A stretch of DNA of 64,000 nt, from positions 4,182-68,181 of the forward strand of contig JAUBSN010000043.1 in the NCBI GenBank assembly GCA_036704825.1, written 5' to 3'. Position numbers and translations under genes: made by a program. Shown here piece after piece: positions 7,719-16,574 of the stretch; positions within the stretch are counted from its first letter, which is position 1; the number at the start of each line of letters is the position of its first letter. Source of the stretch: Microcoleus sp036704825. GTDB taxonomy: Bacteria; Cyanobacteriota; Cyanobacteriia; Cyanobacteriales; Microcoleaceae. The notes below the pieces were generated by a model. That model was given only the letters and a program-made list of their open reading frames with translations. It made no database searches and had not been told where the DNA came from.

Positions 7719-9722
7719 CTACTTTTTAAGAGCTTGACGCTTAATAGTATTTTCTATAAATTCTAAAGTAGTGAAAATATTAGCAGCCGAGTGAAAGGAT
7801 TCTCTGATTAACTCGTCTCTTTCTTCGGGAGAGTCTACCATTTCATCTACTAGCAGTTTGAGGTAAGCTATCATGGGAGTCAGGCGAGTGCGAATTTCGT
7901 AAGAACCTCTAATTAGAGCTTCATCGCGAGCGGTTTCTTCGGCAAATTGCACTGAATACAAGCGAGTGTAGTAACCTCCTTTTGCTAGCAATTCTTCGTG
8001 GGAGCCAATTTCTACTACTTGTCCGCGATCGATCACGGCGATTTTGTGGGCTTTTTGGACTGTGGAGAGGCGGTGGGCTATTACCAAGGTTGTGCGATCG
8101 CAACTCAATTTCTCGATCGCCGCTTGCACGTACCTTTCCGAAACCGTATCCAGCGAACTCGTTGCCTCATCCAAAATTAAGATTTCCGGGTTTTGCAGCA
8201 GGGCTCTAGCAATTGAAATTCTCTGACGCTGCCCTCCCGATAATATCACCCCCCGATCGCCAATTTGAGTATCCAACCCCTCCGGCAACAGTTGGATAAA
8301 CTCGTAAGCATTCGCTCCCTTCGCCGCTTCCACAATTTCTTCCTCAGTTGCTTGGGGTCTAGCGTAAGCAATATTTTCGCGCACAGAAGCATTAAACAAA
8401 AACGTATCTTGGCTAACAATACCCATCGCTTGTCTGAGACTTTTCAGGTCAAATTCGCGCAAATCCCTGCCATCGATCGAGATATGACCTTCAGTAGGAT
8501 CGTAAAATCTCGGCAGTAAATCTGCCAAAGTTGACTTACCAGAACCCGAAGTTCCTACCAAAGCCAAAGTAGTGCCGTGAGGTAGAAATAAATCAATTCC
8601 TTGCAGAACTAAATTCTTGTGATTGGGATAACTAAAAGATATTTTATTAAAATGAATTCCCGATCGCAAATGAGTGTAAGGCACAGAACCGTTCAACATA
8701 AATGGTTTGTCCTCGCAGCTCAAAAAATCATTAACCACCTCTACACTAGCCGACGTGTTTGCAAATTGACTGCGCCCGCTATTCAACTGCGAAATTAAAG
8801 GGATTAATCGAAACAGTACCAATAAATAGGTCAATAAAATTGTAGCAAGAGACTCTATCTCATTTGCAAATATTGTGCGACCTATAAATACAATCAAAAT
8901 TATAACTATCAAATTAACAACTTCGTTAATTGGGGCGATCGCCGCATAATTTACCTGAGCCTGAAAATCCGCTTGTTCTCGCCTTTGAATTAAATGCTTG
9001 ATCCGCTGATACTCCCTTTCCTCGTTCCCCGTTGACTTCACCAGCCGAATCCCAGTAATGGTTTCGAGAACCCTAACCGAATAATCTTTCGACATTTCAG
9101 AAAGCAGGTGGCCAAAATGCTTGGAACGGTTAATAATATATTGATTTGTCCAAGCAACTAACGCCAGCAAAACTGTAGCTGTCACCGTCAGTTTCCACGA
9201 GATCGAAAGTAGCAGACCCACAAACACCAAAACCGTGATTGAGGTTGTAAACATTCCGATGGCCGTACCCACTGCACTAGCAGTCCGACCAATCTCTCCG
9301 CCTAATCTATTAATTAAATCCCCGACTTTAGTTTTCGAGTAAAAATCTAAATCTACTTCTAACAACAACCGCAAACCTGCTTCTCGCAAATCAAAAGTCA
9401 GAGCTCGCGTCAGAGAAGTAGCTACTAAAGTATTGATATAACTCGCAACATTTTTTAAAAAAATTGCCAGCACAACCGCGCAGGTCATCAACATTAAACG
9501 CTGATTTCCGGCCATTCCCTGAAATGGATAAATCAAAGTTTTAATTAGAGGCGGGGCACCGCGCAGCTCGATAGCTTCCTCTAAAAAACTTAAAAGCACT
9601 GGTACAATCAGAGTAGTGCTGATACCGTTGAATAAAGCGCCAGAAAAACCCAGCATCACAGTTAAGAGAATCCTGCCGGGATATCGTCTGGCAAATTTTA
9701 GGAGTAGCTTATTGGCAGACAT
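7719..9722 (-). CDS. MsbA/HlyB-type ABC exporter with histidine-kinase-like C-terminal tail
   Basis: This 667-residue half-transporter has an ABC transmembrane domain (about 15-310) with multiple membrane helices and an ATPase domain (about 345-585). The ATPase shows Walker A GTSGSGKST, Q-loop SQDTFLF, signature LSGGQRQRI, Walker B EILILDEATSSLD and H-loop IAHRLS. It most resembles lipid/glycolipid exporters of the MsbA/HepA type, fitting export of a lipid-linked glycan made by the locus. After the usual end, residues 600-667 form an extra helical segment (SYEIRTRLTPMIAYLKLL) that resembles a HisKA dimerisation helix with the phospho-histidine replaced by Tyr608. Confidence 0.9.
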   Translation of the reverse strand: MSANKLLLKFARRYPGRILLTVMLGFSGALFNGISTTLIVPVLLSFLEEAIELRGAPPLIKTLIYPFQGMAGNQRLMLMTCAVVLAIFLKNVASYINTLVATSLTRALTFDLREAGLRLLLEVDLDFYSKTKVGDLINRLGGEIGRTASAVGTAIGMFTTSITVLVFVGLLLSISWKLTVTATVLLALVAWTNQYIINRSKHFGHLLSEMSKDYSVRVLETITGIRLVKSTGNEEREYQRIKHLIQRREQADFQAQVNYAAIAPINEVVNLIVIILIVFIGRTIFANEIESLATILLTYLLVLFRLIPLISQLNSGRSQFANTSASVEVVNDFLSCEDKPFMLNGSVPYTHLRSGIHFNKISFSYPNHKNLVLQGIDLFLPHGTTLALVGTSGSGKSTLADLLPRFYDPTEGHISIDGRDLREFDLKSLRQAMGIVSQDTFLFNASVRENIAYARPQATEEEIVEAAKGANAYEFIQLLPEGLDTQIGDRGVILSGGQRQRISIARALLQNPEILILDEATSSLDTVSERYVQAAIEKLSCDRTTLVIAHRLSTVQKAHKIAVIDRGQVVEIGSHEELLAKGGYYTRLYSVQFAEETARDEALIRGSYEIRTRLTPMIAYLKLLVDEMVDSPEERDELIRESFHSAANIFTTLEFIENTIKRQALKK

Positions 9723-9818
9723 GAAGCATTCCCAGCTAAACAGTACGGCATCTCAAAATATGCTTTAATAACAGCCAGTTTTTCTTCCTCCCGTGAGTCG
9801 GTTTAAAGAAAATAACAT

Positions 9819-10970
9819 TTACATACCTGCAATTATATCTGAAAGTATCGGTTTTATTGCTTGAATACTATATTTTTTCACACATCTTTCCCGTGCTTTC
9901 ATTCCTTGTAAATTAGCCGCTGTCAAATTTTGAAATATCCATTGAATTTTTTGTGAAATTTGAGCGGGAGAACTCGGATCGACTAAATAACCCGTTCCCC
10001 CTAAAATTGCTGGAATATCCCCCACTCGCGTAGACAAAACAGGCTTAGCCATTGCCATGCCATCTGTCAGCTTGAGCGGAAACTGAGCCACGGCTGTTAG
10101 AGTTTCTCGCTGAGGAACAACGACAACATGAGCCGCCGCTACAACCGACGGCATGGTCTCTACTGGAAATCTTGGCAGTTTAATAATCCAGCGCCCCCAT
10201 TGTTTCACAAGTTTATCATCATAATCATCATAAGGACTCCCGCCGACGATCGCTAATTTTAAATCGGGCTCATTTAACTGTTCGAGGGCCATCAAAACAT
10301 CCTCCACGCCTTTATGAGGTCGCGGTGCCCCCGGAAACATCAGAACTCTATACCCGGACAAGCCGTAACGCTGTCTGCTCAATTCAGGATTGTATTTAGC
10401 AGGGTCGAACATTGCAGTATCCTTACCATTAGGCAAATATACACCACCAAAACGCTGTTTTAAAAACTCAGTATGAACGGTGACTGCATCAGCACCGTGG
10501 ATGAGACTTTCCATCCACTTTACATAGAGGGGATTATCTGGTTTTCTCAATAGACCGTTGTGTTTAAAAATATCTCGATAAAGTTGTTTAAAAGAAGGAC
10601 GGTATTTCCATTCATCTCCGCCGTACCAGCTCAGTTCCCAGTCGTCTATATCTAGAATTATAGAGTGTCGAGTCGCCAGTTTTTTTAGCAGTGATAACCC
10701 AAAGCTTGTAGGTTTAGGTTTGACTGCATAAATAATATCTCCATCTATTTTTTTCCAAAGTTTCTGAGCATCCATCAAAAACCCCGGATAATTTTTACCC
10801 CGTATCGCACATACCGGGATGTCTCTGGGAGGTATCGCATACAATTCCTTGCCAAACTGAAATCCCGCAACTTCTACATCACATTTAAGTTCGCTCAGGA
10901 CTTGAGCTAAGAAAAAAGCACGAATTGCACCTGCTCCTGACAAATCGCTCACTACTAATGAAACTTTCAC
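9819..10970 (-). CDS. GT4-family glycosyltransferase
   Basis: This 383-residue GT-B enzyme starts MKVSLVVSDLSGAGAIRAF. The N-terminal Rossmann part has AVKPKPTSFGLSLL and ILDIDDWELSW. The C-terminal part has RVLMFPGAPRPHKGVEDVLMAL, LKLAIVGGSPYDDYD and FPLKLTDGMAMAKPVLSTRVGDIP, a typical nucleotide-sugar site. It lies about 96 bases upstream of the ABC exporter on the same strand. Sugar specificity is not predictable by eye. The start ATG at 10970 is the first Met of the conserved N-terminal beta strand. Confidence 0.88.
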   Translation of the reverse strand: MKVSLVVSDLSGAGAIRAFFLAQVLSELKCDVEVAGFQFGKELYAIPPRDIPVCAIRGKNYPGFLMDAQKLWKKIDGDIIYAVKPKPTSFGLSLLKKLATRHSIILDIDDWELSWYGGDEWKYRPSFKQLYRDIFKHNGLLRKPDNPLYVKWMESLIHGADAVTVHTEFLKQRFGGVYLPNGKDTAMFDPAKYNPELSRQRYGLSGYRVLMFPGAPRPHKGVEDVLMALEQLNEPDLKLAIVGGSPYDDYDDKLVKQWGRWIIKLPRFPVETMPSVVAAAHVVVVPQRETLTAVAQFPLKLTDGMAMAKPVLSTRVGDIPAILGGTGYLVDPSSPAQISQKIQWIFQNLTAANLQGMKARERCVKKYSIQAIKPILSDIIAGM

Positions 10971-11257
10971 TGAGTATTTTGTTTAAAACATTTGTTTGAT
11001 TTTCCTGCTTAACCGAGCTTTTGTCAAGGCGATGGGAACTCTCGCACTCCAGACCAAAGCAACTGGGTTTTTAACCAGGGTAAAGCTCAGCAACGCGTCT
11101 TTTGGTAAAAAAAACACCGTGATTAACCGAAGAATGTTATTTAAGCTAGCAATAATTCTTTTACGTAATTTTTCGGATATGTTAAGGCTAATTTTTTTTA
11201 TTGTGGGCTGAATGCTGAATTTTGTTGTTTTTGATGCAGTTTTCCAACAAACTTTAA

Positions 11258-12127
11258 TTATTTTAAACGCCAGGGATTGTTAAGTTGATTTGGTAAAAAT
11301 ATTTTAGCCGTGCGATCGACTATTCTAGTAAAGAGCGATCGCGTCACGTTCTTTGCGTACTGAGGGCGGTAAGGATAAGTGCAGTGCATTACTTTAATCG
11401 GTTTGTCGATCGTATAAACATCTTTCCACTTATCCAAATAGTTGTAAACCGGGGACAAAGTTGTCATTTTCGGTTTCACAGATTCTACAGCCGCCGCAAA
11501 AGCGCCCTGGTCTTTCAACAATAGCACATTTTGATGCGCCACTACCATATCGAAATATTTCTTAAAATTTACAAACAATTCCTGAGTTTTACCGCTTTTC
11601 GTAAAAGCTATAAATCCGCCATTGTATTGAATGCTATTTTCATTTAATGGCAACCCGGCAGACTGCAAAGTTGACAGAATATCCTGCTTGACTCTTAATA
11701 AATTTACAGCTTTAGCAATCGCAGGCTGCACATCTTCCGTCACTAACAAATCCACCCCGTCAAGAAAATCAAAAACCTCATCTATTGGCGACAGCAAACA
11801 AATATCACAATCCATATAAATAGTTTTCTCAAACAGAGATTCCCGGTACAAAGCCAGCTTAGCTAACCGCGACGCTAAAACAGGATTTTCGTGAGACGGT
11901 GCAGGTTTCAATATGACATTTCCGAACACCAGAAGTAAAGGATATAAAATTTGAGGTATTCTATCTATTAAAACAATAATTGGTTCGCGGTGAAACTTCC
12001 TAACAGACGCCAGAAAATGAACGCAATCCTGGAAAGAGTAAACACCGGTTAAAATAGTGATAAATCCCTGAACAGCTAATTTATTTGAATTCATTAATTT
12101 ACTTATTGATTTACTTGTTTCCGTCAT
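11258..12127 (-). CDS. GT8-like nucleotide-sugar glycosyltransferase
   Basis: This 289-residue protein starts with a short polar segment followed by AVQGFITILTGVYSFQDCVHF and a GT-A core. KTIYMDCDICLLSPIDEVFDFL carries the DxD motif; NSIQYNGGFIAF and LLLKDQGAF are acceptor-side motifs, and VMHCTYPYRP is the late His motif that completes metal binding in GT8-like enzymes. It is only distantly related to the tandem pair at 15699-17414. It sits within the co-directional glycan gene run. Confidence 0.75.
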   Translation of the reverse strand: MTETSKSISKLMNSNKLAVQGFITILTGVYSFQDCVHFLASVRKFHREPIIVLIDRIPQILYPLLLVFGNVILKPAPSHENPVLASRLAKLALYRESLFEKTIYMDCDICLLSPIDEVFDFLDGVDLLVTEDVQPAIAKAVNLLRVKQDILSTLQSAGLPLNENSIQYNGGFIAFTKSGKTQELFVNFKKYFDMVVAHQNVLLLKDQGAFAAAVESVKPKMTTLSPVYNYLDKWKDVYTIDKPIKVMHCTYPYRPQYAKNVTRSLFTRIVDRTAKIFLPNQLNNPWRLK

Positions 12128-12163
12128 TCGATTTGAGATTTTAGATTTGAGATTTTAGATTTA
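12128..12163. repeat. GATTTGAGATTTTA heptamer array
   Basis: Alternating GATTTGA and GATTTTA heptamers lie immediately upstream of the gene that starts at 12127. The element is of the same family as 2079-2109. Confidence 0.75.
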
Positions 12164-12266
12164 CACTACGGATAAATCCTCTTGCTTGGGGATTCAAGGA
12201 TTTTGGATGCTTTCGATTGATTCCACGGATAAATCGCGTGGCGGGTACCACCTTTGAAATTATTGG

Positions 12267-13190
12267 TCAGTGAGTCCATTCCCAAAAACTCTCACTCCAG
12301 TCATCTCGACCGTGATAAATTCCTTGCCATTCATAAAAATGTACAAAATCTTTCAGGTTAATTGTTTTATTGACATTGCGGATCGTATAAAGAGGTTTAT
12401 CTCCATAAAAAGAAGCCCACATAGTATAACTGCTAGGCGGTCCGACAACATAGTCGCACTCAACCAAAGCATACATATCTTCAATTAAATGACCGCTGCC
12501 AAATCCACAGTTAAAATTATCAAATAAACTATGAACTTGCGGAATATTAGAACAAATCAAAAACTTAATATTTTTTCCTTCAAATAGCCTGACTACAGAA
12601 TTCATGACTTCTAAATATTGCTCAGTTGTGTAAAAGTATCTCCCCTTTTGATGCTGAGCATAATCCCCTTGACGGATGTGAATTCCGACTAGCAGATCCG
12701 AGTTATTTTTTAAAGCTAATATCCTACGATCTACATTGATTCTATATCGATCTAATGGTGCAAAGTATGCTCTAATCGGGTCGGCGTACTTGTGTAACTT
12801 GGGGACATCTTCTACAAACCAGCCATCTCGAAATAGCCAGCCTTGAAAACAAACAATTGAACCGTGCTTGATTTGTTCTATTTCCTGATATTTTTGCCAA
12901 CTAAAAGGTTCTTTTCGAGTAATTTCTTGCGTTTTTAATATTTTTTTTTTGCTTAAATACTTGATTATATTATAATATTTACTTCTGACAAACTTGTTAC
13001 CTCCTGCGGTAAAAGATGGAGGAGGATAACAACACAAAAAATCCCCAGCGGTTCCCACAAAGAATTCTGCATATTCGTCAAAAGCCGGATTGAGAACAGT
13101 CAAATTATGCTCGATCGCCCAAGCAATGAAATTAGCAAAAAGCAGCAGTCGGTTGCCGAGTTGTCCCGATTTAGCAGATATTATTAGCAT
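12267..13190 (-). CDS. GT11-like (alpha-1,2-fucosyltransferase-type) glycosyltransferase
   Basis: The protein is about 307 residues from the ATG at 13190 (MLIISAKSGQLGNRLLLFANF). The N-terminal GQLGNRL glycine motif and the GIHIRQGDYAQH motif match the HxR-x-DY donor-site signature of GT11/GT23-type fucosyltransferases. The late ECDYVVGPPSSYTMWAS segment fits the fold's third motif. I rejected the upstream in-frame start at 13250 because the extra 20 residues translate a GGGGC-rich intergenic repeat. Together with the GT10 gene it suggests a fucosylated product, though donor identity is inferred. Confidence 0.75.
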   Translation of the reverse strand: MLIISAKSGQLGNRLLLFANFIAWAIEHNLTVLNPAFDEYAEFFVGTAGDFLCCYPPPSFTAGGNKFVRSKYYNIIKYLSKKKILKTQEITRKEPFSWQKYQEIEQIKHGSIVCFQGWLFRDGWFVEDVPKLHKYADPIRAYFAPLDRYRINVDRRILALKNNSDLLVGIHIRQGDYAQHQKGRYFYTTEQYLEVMNSVVRLFEGKNIKFLICSNIPQVHSLFDNFNCGFGSGHLIEDMYALVECDYVVGPPSSYTMWASFYGDKPLYTIRNVNKTINLKDFVHFYEWQGIYHGRDDWSESFWEWTH

Positions 13191-13292
13191 ATTGTATTTT
13201 TGGGGCGGGCGGGACGCTAGGGCCCCTACTCCCCACAATAATTCAATCAAACTTTGCTGTAATGGTAAGGTGCGCCACCAGCACCCTACATA

Positions 13293-14294
13293 CTAAGAGT
13301 TGTGGCGTTTTTGATGCCACTGCCAAGCATGGGAGATAATGTTCTTAATGTCGGGATATTCGGGAGACCAACCCAAGGTTTTGATGGCTTTCTCGCTGCT
13401 GCCAACCAAAGCAGGCGGGTCTCCCGGACGCCGATCGCACTCCACAGCCTTAATCTCTTTTCCGGTCACTTGGCGAGCCGTTTCTATCACCTCTTTCACC
13501 GAAAACCCGCCGCCGTTGCCCAAATTAAAGAAATCAGATTTGCCACCATTTAGCAAATATTCTAATCCTAAAATGTGAGCCGATGCCAAATCGTTAACGT
13601 GAATGTAATCGCGAATGCAAGTACCGTCAGGAGTATCGTAATCCGTGCCAAAAATCGCGATCGAATCTCGTTTCCCCAACGCAGCGAACAACACCAGCGG
13701 GATCAGGTGAGTTTCTGGATTGTGATCCTCTCCTAACAACCCGTTAGGGTCGGCCCCAGCCGCGTTAAAATAGCGGAAACAAACAGACTTGAAATTGTAC
13801 GCCGCGTCAAAATCCGACAAAATCCGTTCTACCATTAACTTAGTAGCGCCGTAGGGATTGATCGGGTTTTGCGGGTGGTCTTCTGCGATCGGGATTTTCT
13901 GCGGTACGCCGTAAGTCGCGCAAGTAGAAGAAAACACAAATTTCTTCACGTCAGCAGCGAGCATTGCTTCCAAAAGGGTAATAGTACCGATGACATTGTT
14001 GCGGTAATATTTAGCTGGGTCGGTAACTGATTCGCCCACGTAAGCGTATGCAGAAAAGTGCATTACTGCATCTATTTTGTGCGTAGCAAACAGGTTGTCG
14101 AGAAGAGCGCGATCGCTCGTATCGCCAACTACCAACTCGACCTGCAAAGCCCGATCTACTATATCTCGGTGGCCGTATACTAAATTATCCAAAATCACCA
14201 CACCGTAACCGGCGTTTTTCAGCGCTAATACCGCGTGGGAGCCAATATATCCAGCTCCGCCCGTCACCAAAATAGTTGGTTTGTCTGCACTCAT
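13293..14294 (-). CDS. galE: UDP-glucose 4-epimerase
   Basis: GalE interconverts UDP-glucose and UDP-galactose, supplying UDP-Gal for glycan synthesis. The 333-residue protein begins MSADKPTILVTGGAGYIGSH with the NAD-binding GxxGxxG motif, followed by VVILDNLVYGH, VMHFSAYAYVGESV, the catalytic FSSTCATYG and NPYGATKLMVE (YxxxK), and ADPNGLLGEDHNPETHLIPLV. I chose the ATG at 14294 over one at 14357 because the homologous N-terminus starts there. It is the first gene of the minus-strand glycan run, so it probably marks its 5' end. Confidence 0.95.
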   Translation of the reverse strand: MSADKPTILVTGGAGYIGSHAVLALKNAGYGVVILDNLVYGHRDIVDRALQVELVVGDTSDRALLDNLFATHKIDAVMHFSAYAYVGESVTDPAKYYRNNVIGTITLLEAMLAADVKKFVFSSTCATYGVPQKIPIAEDHPQNPINPYGATKLMVERILSDFDAAYNFKSVCFRYFNAAGADPNGLLGEDHNPETHLIPLVLFAALGKRDSIAIFGTDYDTPDGTCIRDYIHVNDLASAHILGLEYLLNGGKSDFFNLGNGGGFSVKEVIETARQVTGKEIKAVECDRRPGDPPALVGSSEKAIKTLGWSPEYPDIKNIISHAWQWHQKRHNS

Positions 14295-14494
14295 TTTATT
14301 CTGCCTGTTTTTGTAGCTGGGATTGCCAAGAGCCTTGTTACTTTGAGACTTCCACATCAGACGCTTTCACACTCCGCGCGAGCCGGAGAATTCAAGCGAA
14401 ATGTATAGGCTTTGCTGTGCCCGACGGGACGATCGCACTCCTAAAAAACGCTTTTTACACTCCAGATAGATGCTGAGGGAGCAAGTCTTTCCGT

Positions 14495-14698
14495 TCAATC
14501 GATAAACTTGAGGCGACCAATTTGGATATAATCAAATATCCGATTGATTTGATGTCGCTCCTCTTCTGAAATTTTATCATCGGACAGGATAGTCGAAGTC
14601 AAAACTAAATGTTCCCTGCGAGCGATCTTGCCAGACGCTACAATCCGATCGACTTTTTGAGAAATTGTTAAGTTCGATTTGTTGTGAGATGTTCGCAT
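14495..14698 (-). CDS. Small conserved protein of unknown function
   Basis: This 67-residue protein starts MRTSHNKSNLTISQKVDRI and contains VASGKIARREHLVLTSTILSDDKISEEERHQINRIFDYI, an amphipathic helical pattern. It has no membrane segment or known catalytic motif. I believe similar small proteins exist in other cyanobacteria, but no function is known to me. It stands alone between galE and the divergent gloB. Confidence 0.6.
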   Translation of the reverse strand: MRTSHNKSNLTISQKVDRIVASGKIARREHLVLTSTILSDDKISEEERHQINRIFDYIQIGRLKFID

Positions 14699-14922
14699 TT
14701 ATTCGATCGCTTTTATGCCAAAATAGTTAAAGTGGATTGCAGTTCTTGACCCAAAAATGGTGCGTACCCGACCGCAAATCAATTTGCTCAACAGCAGAAA
14801 TAACGCATCAGAGTTGTACTTCCCAAGATAGATATGCGGACTTAATAAATCTGCGATCGCCCTTCGGATAGCGTTCAGACTAAGTTAATTATATAATATT
14901 TTTCCGAGAGAGGCACTTTTCT

Positions 14923-15696
14923 ATGCAGGTTTATCGGCTTCCGGTACTGTCGGACAATTACATTTTCTTGCTGCACGACCCCGATCGCGGCACAGCAGCA
15001 GTCGTCGATCCAGCCGCTTCAGAGCCGGTCTTGCAGCAACTGATCTCGCTCGGAGCCGAATTAACAGCAATTTTCAACACGCACCACCACAGCGACCACG
15101 TAGGCGGCAACCAGCAACTGATCGATCGCTTTCCCCAAATTAAAGTTTACGGCGGCGCCCAAGACAGAGGCAGAATACCCGGACAGCAAGTGTTTTTACA
15201 AGCGGGCGATCGAGTTTCTTTCGCCAACAGAACCGCCGAAATCTTCTTCGTACCCGGCCACACAAAAGCTCACATCGCCTACTATTTCCCCCCCAGCAAC
15301 CCTGGGGAAACCGGCGAATTGTTCTGCGGCGACACTTTATTTGCTGGAGGCTGCGGCAGATTATTTGAAGGCACTCCAACTCAAATGCTAGCCTCCCTCG
15401 GGCAACTGCGAAACTTGCCCGACAGTACGAGAGTCTGGTGCGCCCACGAATACACGCTGAAAAACTTGCAATTTGCCTTGACTGTCGATGGCGACAATCC
15501 CGATCTGCAGCAGCGCTTCGCCGAAGTCAAGGAAGCGCGCAGTCGATCGCAACCTACAATACCATCATCGATCGGCCTGGAAAAAAGCACAAACCCATTT
15601 TTGCGCTGGGACTTTCCCAACATCCAATCAGCCGCCAACACCTCCGATCCAGTGCAAACCTTCGCTCGATTGCGCGGTATGAAAGACCGATTTTGA
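14923..15696 (+). CDS. gloB: Hydroxyacylglutathione hydrolase (glyoxalase II)
   Basis: This enzyme hydrolyses S-lactoylglutathione to lactate and glutathione in methylglyoxal detoxification. The 257-residue metallo-beta-lactamase-fold protein has the metal motif THHHSDHVGG, the second His in VPGHTKAHIAYY, the Asp in LFCGDTLFAGGCGRLFEG and HEYTLKNLQFA, all glyoxalase II hallmarks. A ribosome-binding-like GAGAGG lies about 10 bases upstream of the ATG. Its last 19 bases are duplicated at 16555-16573 by the neighbouring tandem duplication. The convergent glycosyltransferase gene ends 2 bases beyond its stop. Confidence 0.95.
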   Translation: MQVYRLPVLSDNYIFLLHDPDRGTAAVVDPAASEPVLQQLISLGAELTAIFNTHHHSDHVGGNQQLIDRFPQIKVYGGAQDRGRIPGQQVFLQAGDRVSFANRTAEIFFVPGHTKAHIAYYFPPSNPGETGELFCGDTLFAGGCGRLFEGTPTQMLASLGQLRNLPDSTRVWCAHEYTLKNLQFALTVDGDNPDLQQRFAEVKEARSRSQPTIPSSIGLEKSTNPFLRWDFPNIQSAANTSDPVQTFARLRGMKDRF

Positions 15697-15698
15697 CG

Positions 15699-16538
15699 TT
15701 AACGTTTTTGTTGTTTCAGGTAACTCTTAAACTTGAGTATCGGTTCGCTCAACCACCTGTCAAGTCTTTGGTATTTTATGTGAAAGCTCGACAGCCCTTT
15801 CAACTTATTTGGAAATTTTTTCAGTTCGTCCTTAAACGGTGTCTGAGACAACATATCGAGCCATAATTGATTGGGTGCCGAGCTTTCCCACGGTTTCGGT
15901 CTTGACATAAAGTGCATCACTTTACTTGACATATCATCAGTCTTGTGGTTGTTCCATATTTGGTCTAATTGCTTCCACCTTCCCGCTAAAACTGAATTTA
16001 ATGCACCTTGATCGCGATCGCCCCAAACGTGGGTTCTCGCATTTTGGAACAATTTTTCCGACAGTTGCTCTTCCTCCCAAACCTTCATGTTGTAAACTAA
16101 AACACCACTATTGAAATAAGGGTTTCGATCTTGAGAATTGTTGGGATTTCCCCAGAAGTTGGCTGCGGCTGCTATCGGCAGAGTTTGAAAATCTAGGTTC
16201 CACAGCGGCTTTAAGCTGCCCAGAACGATCGTATCGCTGTCGAGCCAAATCAGCCTTTCTGTTCCTTTGGTATATTTTCGCGGCTCCAATTTAACGTAAG
16301 GAAGTTTAGAACCTGATACCGAAAGAAGTTGGTCGTAATTAGATTGCAATTCTTGCCATTCAATCTGGTATTTGCAGCAATTCTGTAACTGTTCCTTTTG
16401 CAGTGAACATATCCTGGTAGATACAATGCTAATTTTGACCCGATCTTCCCCAGATTGGCTAACATTCAGATCTACCGACTTGAGAAGTGCTGCCAACCCC
16501 AAAATATAGGTTCGATCGGCTGCTGTGAATATGTGCAT
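15699..16538 (-). CDS. GT8-like glycosyltransferase, tandem copy 1
   Basis: This 279-residue GT-A protein starts MHIFTAADRTYILGLAALL. RLIWLDSDTIVLGSLKPLW provides the DxD motif, RNPYFNSGVLVYN and GDRDQGALNSVLAGRW are acceptor-side motifs, and KVMHFMSRPKPW supplies the late His. It is nearly collinear with the gene at 16575-17414, offset by exactly 876 bases, and is the product of a recent tandem duplication. Most differences cluster in the last 50 residues. The acceptor is unknown, and it is convergent with gloB. Confidence 0.85.
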   Translation of the reverse strand: MHIFTAADRTYILGLAALLKSVDLNVSQSGEDRVKISIVSTRICSLQKEQLQNCCKYQIEWQELQSNYDQLLSVSGSKLPYVKLEPRKYTKGTERLIWLDSDTIVLGSLKPLWNLDFQTLPIAAAANFWGNPNNSQDRNPYFNSGVLVYNMKVWEEEQLSEKLFQNARTHVWGDRDQGALNSVLAGRWKQLDQIWNNHKTDDMSSKVMHFMSRPKPWESSAPNQLWLDMLSQTPFKDELKKFPNKLKGLSSFHIKYQRLDRWLSEPILKFKSYLKQQKR

Positions 16539-16574
16539 GGATTAAGTTTGTGATATGAAAGACCGATTTTGACC

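Noticed and set aside
10971..11257. Open minus-strand frame without a start codon, following the GT8-like gene
   Set aside because: No ATG/GTG/TTG with a ribosome-binding site and no similarity that I recognise; it could be a remnant but this cannot be supported.
13191..13250. N-terminal extension of the GT11-like protein
   Set aside because: The extra 20 residues translate a GGGGC-rich intergenic repeat; the conserved N-terminus begins at the ATG at 13190.
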